The notes beneath the pieces were generated by a model, which did not search any database, was not told where the DNA came from, and saw nothing but the letters and a program-made list of their open reading frames with translations. Shown here piece after piece: positions 1 to 6,398 of a stretch of DNA of 15,227 bases; the stretch's first letter is position 1, and every line of letters starts with the position of its first letter. Location of the stretch: contig JAPLJU010000179.1 in assembly GCA_026388445.1 (NCBI GenBank), forward strand, positions 1-15,227, read 5' to 3'. The stretch comes from Deltaproteobacteria bacterium. Lineage in GTDB: Bacteria > Desulfobacterota > Syntrophia > Syntrophales > UBA2192. The position numbers and the translations under genes are program-made.

Positions 1-1
1 G

Positions 2-724
2 ATCGATCCCCGTATTTACGACATGGAGCGTCTGGGCATGGAGGAGGCAGATCACATCATCGCCGTCAGCTCTTACACGAAGGAGAGGATCGTCAGCCGG
101 TACAGTGTTGATCCGGACAAGATATCCGTCGTGAACAACGCAATCTCGAGGAAGGAAGCGGCAGAACGTTATCATGTGGAAAAACCACCCGGCGAAAAGA
201 CCGTCCTTTTTCTGGGCAGGGTGACCTTTCAGAAAGGGCCGGAATATTTTCTGGAGGCGGCGGAGAAACTCATCCAGGCGATCCCCTCCATCAGGTTTGT
301 GATGGCCGGTTCGGGGGATCTTCTCCCGCGATTGATGGAAAGGGCGGAGGCGATGGGAATCGGAGGCCGCTTCAGTTTCACCGGCTTTCTGCGCGGTGAA
401 GAGGTGGAAAAAATGTATGCGGCAAGTGATCTCTACGTGATGCCCAGCGTCTCGGAGCCCTTCGGCATATCGCCGCTGGAGGCCCTGGTGTACGATGTGC
501 CGGTGATCATCTCAAAACAGTCCGGCGTCGGGGAGGTCCTGCGCCACGCATTGAAGGTCGATTTCTGGGATGTGGAGGAACTGGCGAACAAGATTCACGC
601 CGTCCTCACCTACGAGGGGCTTTCGGCCGAACTCTTGGAGCGATGCCGCGAGGAAATGATCGAAGTGACCTGGGAGAATGCCGCCACGCGGATCATGGAG
701 GTCTATCGCAAAGTATTGCGATAG
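2..724 (+). CDS. GT4-family glycosyltransferase, 3' part
   Basis: C-terminal nucleotide-sugar-binding half of a GT-B fold glycosyltransferase. The frame is open to the left edge, so the gene begins outside the window; the first internal Met is at 23. Counting from that Met, the GT4 features are GRVTFQKGPEYF near residues 65-76 (phosphate-contacting Arg and Lys), MAGSGD near 94-99, and the E-x7-E motif EPFGISPLE at 145-153. Members transfer a sugar from a nucleotide-sugar donor in the cytosol. The next gene is a GH57 amylase-like protein, and GT4/GH57 neighbours usually point to glycogen or other alpha-glucan metabolism; that role is inferred. The exact donor and acceptor cannot be told. The gene ends with TAG, 125 bases before the next start. 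Confidence 0.88.
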   Translation: MDPRIYDMERLGMEEADHIIAVSSYTKERIVSRYSVDPDKISVVNNAISRKEAAERYHVEKPPGEKTVLFLGRVTFQKGPEYFLEAAEKLIQAIPSIRFVMAGSGDLLPRLMERAEAMGIGGRFSFTGFLRGEEVEKMYAASDLYVMPSVSEPFGISPLEALVYDVPVIISKQSGVGEVLRHALKVDFWDVEELANKIHAVLTYEGLSAELLERCREEMIEVTWENAATRIMEVYRKVLR

Positions 725-730
725 TTTTAA

Positions 731-810
731 ATTATGAGTTTTGAATTTTGAATTAGAAAAATTAAAAACTCTTTACAACCATAATTCATAACTCATAACT
801 CACAACTCAA
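731..810. repeat. Degenerate 7-bp tandem repeats in inverted arrangement
   Basis: The left block reads as consecutive heptads attatga, gttttga, attttga, attagaa (731-758). The right block reads aattcat, aactcat, aactcac, aactcaa (783-810). The two blocks are roughly inverted copies, so the stretch could fold into an imperfect AT-rich hairpin. It fills most of the gap between the glycosyltransferase and the GH57 gene. No gene is visible in it. Similar 7-base periodicity is present in three other gaps of this window. Confidence 0.6.
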
Positions 811-817
811 AATTGGA

Positions 818-846
818 GCAGGCTTTGGCCTGCGTTCCCGAGGAAC
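818..846 (+). promoter_or_regulatory. Two small hairpins at the GH57 ribosome site
   Basis: GCAGGC (818-823) pairs with GCCTGC (828-833), and directly after it GTTCC (834-838) pairs with GGAAC (842-846). The second hairpin contains the GAGG Shine-Dalgarno (840-843) that sits 6 bases before the ATG at 850, so it could partly mask the ribosome site. The stems are short and may be accidental. Confidence 0.25.
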
Positions 847-849
847 GAC

Positions 850-2076
850 ATGCCTTCCGTCACACTGACCTTTGAACTTCATCAGCCCCGCCGGCTCCGG
901 CATTACACTTTTTTTGATATCGGGCGAAACCACGACTACGAGGATGTGGAAAACAGCCGGCAGATGATGGGAAAGCTGTCGGAGAAATGCTATTTGCCGG
1001 CCAACGCCCTTATCCTGGAGCTCATCCGAAAACACGGCGGTTCTTTCAAGGTGTCCTACGGGATGTCGGGGCTTTTTCTCGAGCAGCTGAGAAAATCGCG
1101 CAAAAAGGTTATTGACAGTTTCAGGAGGCTTGCCGACACGGGCTGTGTGGAATTTCTGGGAGGGACCTATCACCACTCGCTGGCTTTTCTCTACGCGAAG
1201 AAAGAGTTCGAAGATCAGGTTCGTCTCCAGCGCGAACTGATCGAGGACCTCTTCGGTGAAGCGCCCGTATCCTTTCAAAACACGGGCCTCATCTACAACG
1301 ATGATCTCGCGAAGGCTCTCGAGAAAATGGGATTTCATGCCGTCCTTTCGGAAGGGGCGGAGAGAATCCTCGATGGGCGAAGCCCCCATGTCCTTTACCG
1401 TCCCAGAGGGTGCAGGCGGATAGGCTTGCTCCTCAGGAATGACCGTCTGTCCGATGACATCTCCTTCCGATTCTCCGACAGAACCTGGTCGGCGTACCCC
1501 CTGACGGCCGAGAAATACGCGGGCTGGGTTCACCGGGCAAAGGGAAAAAATGCCGTGGTCAATGTTCTTGTGGACTACGAGACCTTCGGCGAGCATCAGT
1601 GGACGGAAACGGGCATTTTTGAGTTTTTGAAAGCCCTGCCCCGGGAGATTTTGAAAAACCCGGACTTCCGATTTTCAACCCCCGCAGAAGTCGTGAAGGA
1701 ACTGAAACCCGCGGGGGAGCTCAGCGTGTCGGACTTCATATCCTGGGCGGGGGACGAAAAGGACCTCACGGCCTGGTGCGGGAACCATTTGCAGAAAGAT
1801 GCCCTGGGAGCCCTTTACGGACTGGCCCGCAGGGTGCGGCTGAAAAAAGACAAGCGGCTCATGGAGGTCTGGCGGTCACTCCAGGCGTCCGATCATTTCT
1901 ATTACATGGGAAACCGGTGGCACGAAGCGGGCGACTCCACACGCTCGCTGAACCCCTATCCATCCCCTTACGACGCCTATATCAACTTCATGAATGTCCT
2001 GACGGACTATTCAAACGCCCTGAAGGCAGGGGGCCCTGCGGTAAAGAAGAAGAGCAGGGCGCATCCGGCAGCATAG
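850..2076 (+). CDS. GH57 alpha-amylase-like protein lacking the catalytic Glu
   Basis: A 408-residue glycoside hydrolase family 57 homologue, related to the Methanocaldococcus jannaschii type of GH57 alpha-amylase. Family regions can be followed in order: HQP at 11-13 (region 1), GGTYHHS at 104-110 (region 2), FQNTGLIYND at 142-151 (region 3) and VDYETFGEHQ at 241-250 (region 4). In active enzymes region 3 carries the nucleophile Glu in an NTE-like context; here that place is Gly146. The acid/base Asp of region 4 is kept as Asp242. The protein therefore fits the 'alpha-amylase-like' GH57 group with a substituted catalytic residue, and hydrolysis is doubtful; carbohydrate binding or regulation is possible. 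No signal peptide is visible, so it is probably cytosolic. The start is supported by GAGG 6 bases upstream. It follows a GT4 gene and precedes a PfpI gene by 22 bases. Confidence 0.87.
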   Translation: MPSVTLTFELHQPRRLRHYTFFDIGRNHDYEDVENSRQMMGKLSEKCYLPANALILELIRKHGGSFKVSYGMSGLFLEQLRKSRKKVIDSFRRLADTGCVEFLGGTYHHSLAFLYAKKEFEDQVRLQRELIEDLFGEAPVSFQNTGLIYNDDLAKALEKMGFHAVLSEGAERILDGRSPHVLYRPRGCRRIGLLLRNDRLSDDISFRFSDRTWSAYPLTAEKYAGWVHRAKGKNAVVNVLVDYETFGEHQWTETGIFEFLKALPREILKNPDFRFSTPAEVVKELKPAGELSVSDFISWAGDEKDLTAWCGNHLQKDALGALYGLARRVRLKKDKRLMEVWRSLQASDHFYYMGNRWHEAGDSTRSLNPYPSPYDAYINFMNVLTDYSNALKAGGPAVKKKSRAHPAA

Positions 2077-2098
2077 ACAAGATTGCGGAGGTTTAAAA

Positions 2099-2618
2099 AT
2101 GACGCTGCTCGGAAAAAAAGTGCTTCTACTCGTTGATAATCTCTACCAGGAACTGGAGTTCTGGTATCCGCTGCTCCGCCTCCGGGAGGAAGGGGCCGCT
2201 GTCCTGGTCGTCGGTGCGAAGAAAGGGGAGACCTACACGAGCAAGATGGGATACCCCGTTCAGTCGGATCTCGCTGCCGGTGATATCAAGCAGGTCGATT
2301 TCGATGCCCTTGTCATCCCGGGCGGATACGCCCCAGATATCATGCGACGTTACCCCGAGATGGTGGGTCTCGTACGGAGGGCGAACGAAGCCGGCAAGGT
2401 GATCGCTGCGATCTGCCATGCCGTCTGGATGCTCGCGTCGGCCGAGATTATCAGGGGGAAGAAGGTTACCTGTTTCTTCTCCATCAAGGATGACGTTGCA
2501 GGCCGGGGGTCTTTATCGTGACGAGGAGGTGGTCATGGACGGAAATATCATCACCTCGCGTATTCCCGACGACCTGCCCGCGTTTATGAGGGCGATCATT
2601 GACGCTTTGAAGCGCTGA
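2099..2618 (+). pseudogene. DJ-1/PfpI family protein, frameshifted
   Basis: A DJ-1/PfpI (class I glutamine amidotransferase-like fold) gene split over two frames. The first frame (2099-2521) has Glu18 in YQELEF, PGGYAPD near 74-80 and the nucleophile elbow AAICHAVW with Cys106-His107. After FFSIKDDV the family sequence normally runs on with AGG-LYRDEEVV. Here that continuation lies in the third frame (about 2502-2618: AGGLYRDEEVVMDG, then ITSRIPDDLPAFMRAI), while the first frame runs to a TGA at 2519. The shift lies at about 2495-2510, near a GGGGG run, and is best explained by loss of two bases; removing one base would also restore the frame. The missing C-terminal strand and helix would otherwise be normal. 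Family members act as proteases, deglycases or chaperone-like stress proteins. GGAGG precedes the ATG. A sequencing or assembly error cannot be excluded. Confidence 0.8.
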
Positions 2619-2715
2619 GGGGGCTGTCGCGTCATACGGGAGATCTCGATTCTGCGGGGGACCGACATCAACGGGTTCTGTAAAACAAAATGTCCGGTGA
2701 TCGCCGGGAGGTTGC

Positions 2716-3747
2716 ATGTCGGAGAAAGAAGCCATGCTCTACCGCATCCTCGCTGACTCGAGGGTGAACTGCTACCTCTGCAGTCATCGATGCGATATCG
2801 CCGAGGCGGATCAGGGTCTCTGCGGCACCCGGGCGAACCGGCATGGCAAACTTTTTACAAGCTCCTATGGGGAGGTGCTCGCGGCCCGGGCCGAACCGAT
2901 TGAAAGAAGTCACTTCTACCATGTCGTGCCGGGGACAAAGTCCTTCTCCGTCGCCGTCGAAGGGTCCAACCTGCCGTGCACCGGCAACCGGGGTGAAGAG
3001 AAGATCGGTGCTTCGAAGGAAAAAGACCGGGATATCCGGTTCCATGAGATGTCCCCCCGGGACCTTATCAAGGGCGCCGTGATGGAGGGATGCAAAAGCC
3101 TTTCCTTCGCTTACTCGGAACCGACCCTTTCATATGAATATGCCTATGAAACGGCCCGTCTCGCGAGAGAAGAAGGGATCCTGAACATTCTGTTCACCAA
3201 CGGCTACATGACGCCCGAAGCCCTGAGGATCATCGCCCCTTATCTGGATGCGTGCAGTGTGGAGATCCGGTCCTCCAGGGACGACTTCTACAGGAATGTC
3301 TGCGGGGGAAACCTTGAGCCTGTCCTCGAGTGCATCCGGTCCATGAAGCGACTCGGTATCTGGGTGGAGGTCTCGACGACGATCAAACCGGGCCTCAACG
3401 ATGGCGACGAGGATCTGGAAGGCATCGCCCGGTTTATTTCGGATCTGGACAGGAATATTCCCTGGCATATCGCGCGCGGTTATCCCGATGACGTTACGGC
3501 CGAGGTCTGTATGACGTCCCTGGAAAAGCTTTGGAAGGCATATTCCACCGGCAAAAGGGAGAGGCTTCGCTACATCTACATACGAAATATTCTGGGGGAA
3601 AAAGGAGAGACAATCTGTCCCCACTGCGCGAAAAGCGTCATATGCAGGCGGGATTTTCTCGTTGAGAAGATGAACCTTGCCGATTCCCGCTGCAGTGAGT
3701 GCGGCCAGGAAATCGCGGGAATCTTTGCTACACGGCCAGGAGAATAA
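2716..3747 (+). CDS. AmrS-like radical-SAM family protein with degenerate cluster motif
   Basis: 343 residues, full length for the radical-SAM protein of the AmmeMemoRadiSam group (COG1180, PflA-like). It keeps the N-terminal cysteine block (Cys19, Cys22, Cys26, Cys36 in CYLCSHRC and GLCG), SEPTLSYEYAY near 130, the TNGYMTPE segment, VCGGNLEPVLE, STTIKPGLND and the C-terminal paired cysteines CPHC and CSEC. The motif that binds the radical-SAM [4Fe-4S] cluster, normally GCNxxCxxC, reads GSNLPCTGN: Ser84, Cys88, Asn91. Only one of three ligands remains, and no frameshift is needed to explain it. The SAM-dependent radical reaction is therefore unlikely by the usual mechanism; it may be a pseudoenzyme or use other cysteines. 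GGGAGG stands just before the ATG. The Memo and AMMECR1 partner genes are not in the window. Confidence 0.85.
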   Translation: MSEKEAMLYRILADSRVNCYLCSHRCDIAEADQGLCGTRANRHGKLFTSSYGEVLAARAEPIERSHFYHVVPGTKSFSVAVEGSNLPCTGNRGEEKIGASKEKDRDIRFHEMSPRDLIKGAVMEGCKSLSFAYSEPTLSYEYAYETARLAREEGILNILFTNGYMTPEALRIIAPYLDACSVEIRSSRDDFYRNVCGGNLEPVLECIRSMKRLGIWVEVSTTIKPGLNDGDEDLEGIARFISDLDRNIPWHIARGYPDDVTAEVCMTSLEKLWKAYSTGKRERLRYIYIRNILGEKGETICPHCAKSVICRRDFLVEKMNLADSRCSECGQEIAGIFATRPGE

Positions 3748-3823
3748 TCCCCCCGACACGTGCTTCAGCGCCATCATCTCGAGGAGACACGCAAAACAAA
3801 TACTAACTAAAGGAGACCCCAGC

Positions 3824-4165
3824 ATGAAAGAGAGGGTTCCAAGAATAACGGTGCAGGAACTGAAAAAAAAGATGGACGGAAAAGAGCCGGTTTTCATTAT
3901 GGATGTGAGGCGTCAACGGGACGAAAACCGGATCGCGGGCGCCGTCCTTTATGATCCAGACGCCATTCTCGAAGCGGGCAAATTTGAGCTCCCCGTCCCG
4001 AAGGAGCGCCTTGTCGTCACATACTGAACGTGACACGAGGAACATACCAGTGCCCGGGTGGCACAAAAGCTCATGAAGCTCGGTTACAAATATGTCCAGG
4101 CCCTCCTCGGCGGGTACGAGGCCTGGAAGAAGGAAAGCTATCCCCTTGAAAAGACAGGGATTTGA
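3824..4165 (+). CDS. Rhodanese-like protein, candidate selenoprotein with two UGA (Sec) codons
   Basis: A single-domain rhodanese of 113 residues if TGA at 4025-4027 and 4031-4033 are read as selenocysteine (Sec68 and Sec70). Before them come MDVRRQRDE at 26-34 and a conventional rhodanese N-half; after them the same frame continues with EEHTSARVAQKLMKLGYKY and LLGGYEAWKK, both typical of the family, to a true stop at 4163. The active-site segment reads VVTY-U-T-U-HEEHTSAR, where relatives have a C-x-C pair. Both TGA codons thus replace conserved cysteines, and nothing else is damaged. A hairpin with bacterial SECIS geometry lies just downstream. AAAGGAG precedes the ATG at 3824. Rhodaneses carry sulfur as a persulfide on the catalytic thiol; a Sec-x-Sec pair would suggest redox or selenium/sulfur transfer. 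The alternative is a pseudogene with two nonsense mutations, which fits less well. Confidence 0.72.
4050..4064 (+). promoter_or_regulatory. Candidate bacterial SECIS hairpin
   Basis: GTGCC (4050-4054) pairs perfectly with GGCAC (4060-4064) around the loop CGGGT, which has G at its second position. The loop begins 21 bases after the second TGA and 27 bases after the first. Both distances fall in the 16-37 base range described for bacterial SECIS elements, as do the stem and loop sizes. A 5-bp stem is short, so the support is geometric only. Confidence 0.5.
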
Positions 4166-4244
4166 TATGTCTCGTCGGAGTTTTTATAAAAAGCCCGGTT
4201 CACATCGTTTGAATGATCGGGTGAAGAAAAGAAATCGTTTCGAG

Positions 4245-4279
4245 CGTAAAATAGCCGGTATTCAGCCGGCTTTTTTACG
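4245..4279. terminator. Bidirectional rho-independent terminator
   Basis: CGTAAAA-t-AGCCGG (4245-4258) pairs with CCGGCT-t-TTTTACG (4266-4279): 13 pairs with one T-T mismatch and a 7-base loop. The 3' side carries six T (4271-4276) and the 5' side four A, so it can work in both directions. It lies 80 bases after the rhodanese stop and closes the left gene group. A second hairpin follows at once, GCCCTG (4279-4284) with CAGGGC (4295-4300), then an A-rich and a T-rich run. Confidence 0.85.
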
Positions 4280-4300
4280 CCCTGTGACCGCCGGCAGGGC

Positions 4301-5063
4301 GAAAAAACCCTCCTTTTTACCCGTGGTTCAGGCAATAAAATCCCCCTGAGTTTTAAACACTCGAAATAGCGGCAAATCCACGATTGACGGCGCATTCCGG
4401 GGAATTAATTTGCCTTGATTTCGGGTCATAACGGTGATATGAAATTGATCGGCAACACAAGGAGGGTGTCCGTAAGTTCGAGCGTTTCACCCGGTGATCC
4501 AAAGCGGGTCGCCGACTTCCCAATCACCCTGCCGTGGGTGAGACGTTAAGCAGTCCATGACCCCCCTTCGAATAAGGCGAGCAGGTTTGCCTATGCCGTG
4601 ATGTGGCCGGTCTTCGTAAACTTTCCAAACATCAATTTCATGGAACGACCATGGAACCTCAGGGATCCAGATCACAAGAAAACCGTGGTGCTTTCCCCGG
4701 AGCCGAGCGGGCCTTCCTTCATCCCTTTTTCCCCGGGACGTTTATTTTCAGTCTGAGTGCCTGGTTCTTAAAGATTTCCCCTCAAAAAAGTTCAATTCCC
4801 TGTACAGGTTACACGAATAAGCTGGACGGGGCACCTCTGCCATAAGTCTTCTGATAACGACGTCCCATTCAGAACAGAGTGAGTTTCTTCCATAGAGTCG
4901 CGGATTAAAAATCTTACAGCATGGAAAGGAGGTGAGCTTCCCCGATCGTCGAACGCGGGGATTTTAGCCGTAAGAGGAACGTTTCATTTCTGGAAGTGCA
5001 TTGGAGCGATCGCCGGGATCAGGGCGGTCGAAACGTTTTAGAAGTTCCTAAGGAGGGAAAAAT
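4301..5063. other. Long intergenic region without a supported gene
   Basis: About 760 bases with no frame that has both a ribosome site and recognisable protein content. Short frames on both strands (for example 4487-4675 on the - strand and 4603-4845 on the + strand) look random. Items of note are a weak sigma70-like pair TTGATT (4415-4420) and TATGAA (4438-4443) with 17-base spacing, the palindrome CCTGTACAGG (4799-4808), a perfect Shine-Dalgarno without a gene (4925-4935), and a hairpin at 4939-4961. It may be the leader or promoter region of the CoA-transferase operon. Confidence 0.5.
4925..4961 (+). promoter_or_regulatory. Orphan Shine-Dalgarno followed by a hairpin
   Basis: AAAGGAGGTGA (4925-4935) is a near-perfect match to the 16S anti-Shine-Dalgarno, but no ATG, GTG or TTG with an open frame follows at normal spacing. 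Directly after it TCCCCG (4939-4944) pairs with CGGGGA (4956-4961), followed by TTTT. The hairpin resembles a weak terminator or attenuator 103 bases before the first CoA-transferase. The role is inferred. Confidence 0.3.
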
Positions 5064-6392
5064 ATGAGCAAGGCTTTCAAAGGTTACGTTAAGAACAAGT
5101 ATAGTCGGCCTGCTCCGCTGAAGGGTGTCCGCGTCCTGGAGGTCTGCACGCTCCTCTTCGGACCGGCGGGACCTTCCTTCCTCGCCGAGATGGGAGCCGA
5201 GGTGATCAAGATCGAGCTTCCGCCCGCGGGGGATGTGACCCGTTCTCTGAACCCCTTCGGCTGGCTCTACAAGGAGCAGGGGCCGATGTTCATGCACATC
5301 AACCCGTCACAATACGACATGGCCCTGGATCTTCACAAGGAAGAGGCACAGAAGATCTTCCACGAGCTTGCTGCCAAGTCCGACATCGTCGAGTTTAACC
5401 TGAGACCCGCGGTGGTCAAGCGCTGGAATATCGACTACGAGACGATCAAGAAGATCAACCCGGGGATCATCTACATCGAGAAGAACGGCTTCGGCCAGTG
5501 GGGACAGTATGCCGAGGAAGACCGGCCCTCCAACGACGGCGCGGCTCAGGCCCTCTCGGGCTACGCGTGGATTTCAAGCTTCCCCGGCCGTCCGCCCCTC
5601 AAGCAGAGCATCTGGATCTGCGACGTCTACGGGGCCATGATGGGCGAGATCGCCGTTCTGTCCGCCATGCACCATCGCAGGAAGACGGGGCGGGGTCAGT
5701 ACATCGAGATGTCCCAGAGTGAAAACATCATGCGCGCCATGGGGTGGGTCTGGCCCTATCAGCAGATGGCGAACAAGGGCGCGGAACCGGCGGGTAACCG
5801 CGATCTCTGCATCTGCCCGGCCGACACCTTCCTCACCAAGGATGACCTCTTCTGCGCCATCGCGGCACCGGCGCCGGATGAGTTCAAAGGCCTCTGCACC
5901 GCCATGGGGAAACCCGCTTTGGCCGGTGACAAGCGCTTCAAGGATCACGCCACGCGGCTTCAGGACGCCAATGCACTGGCCCTTCTCAAGATGATTGCCG
6001 AGTGGGCCAGGACGAAGACGGCCGTGGAGATTGAAAAACTCGGTCTCAAGAACGGCTTCGCCGCGCAGCGTCTACACAGTGGCAAGGACATGAATGAGGA
6101 TGCCCATCGCCGTGAACGCGAGTCTGTCAAGATGATGGACGACCCCCTCTACGGTGTGTATCCTGAGCACGAGTTCCCCGTCATGATGTCCAAGAGCCCC
6201 CCCAAGAACAGATGGACCGTGAGACCCGTGGGCTTTGACAATGACTACATTCTGACGAAGATCCTCGGAAGAAGCGTAGGACAGATTAACTCGCTTTACG
6301 AAAAGGGGATCGTCGGAAAGTGGAAGGACATGCAAGGTCGGAGGCCGCCTCCTGACTGGGATAAAACATCCGGCGCTATCTTAAGGAGGTGA
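5064..6392 (+). CDS. Class III (CaiB/BaiF) CoA-transferase, catalytic subunit of pair A
   Basis: 442 residues, normal length for the formyl-CoA transferase/CaiB/BaiF family, which moves CoA between carboxylates through an aspartyl-anhydride or thioester intermediate. Visible are GVRVLEVCTLLFGPAGPSFLA at the N-terminus, LAEMGAEVIKIELPP (40-54), NGFGQWGQYAEEDRP, and the catalytic segment IWICDVYGAMMGEIAVL with Asp187 where family members have the nucleophilic Asp. RRKTGRGQYIEM follows. The C-terminus has RPVGFDNDYIL in place of the usual GEHN motif, a trait shared with the next gene. AAGGAGG at 5050-5056 precedes the ATG. The stop overlaps the ribosome site of the next gene, only 6 bases away, so the two are surely cotranscribed and probably form one heteromer. 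The substrate is unknown. Confidence 0.92.
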   Translation: MSKAFKGYVKNKYSRPAPLKGVRVLEVCTLLFGPAGPSFLAEMGAEVIKIELPPAGDVTRSLNPFGWLYKEQGPMFMHINPSQYDMALDLHKEEAQKIFHELAAKSDIVEFNLRPAVVKRWNIDYETIKKINPGIIYIEKNGFGQWGQYAEEDRPSNDGAAQALSGYAWISSFPGRPPLKQSIWICDVYGAMMGEIAVLSAMHHRRKTGRGQYIEMSQSENIMRAMGWVWPYQQMANKGAEPAGNRDLCICPADTFLTKDDLFCAIAAPAPDEFKGLCTAMGKPALAGDKRFKDHATRLQDANALALLKMIAEWARTKTAVEIEKLGLKNGFAAQRLHSGKDMNEDAHRRERESVKMMDDPLYGVYPEHEFPVMMSKSPPKNRWTVRPVGFDNDYILTKILGRSVGQINSLYEKGIVGKWKDMQGRRPPPDWDKTSGAILRR

Positions 6393-6398
6393 TGAGCT

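Noticed and set aside
2519..2521. TGA at the end of the first PfpI frame as a third selenocysteine codon
   Set aside because: The sequence after it in the same frame does not match the family; the family match continues in another frame, so this is a frameshift and not a Sec codon.
3824..4027. Rhodanese called as a truncated 67-residue protein or simple pseudogene
   Set aside because: The same frame continues with intact rhodanese sequence to 4163, and both interrupting codons are TGA at conserved Cys positions, which favours recoding.
4487..4675. A 62-codon frame on the - strand in the long intergenic region
   Set aside because: No ribosome site, no recognised domain and no partner gene; it could be a decayed fragment, but nothing supports it.
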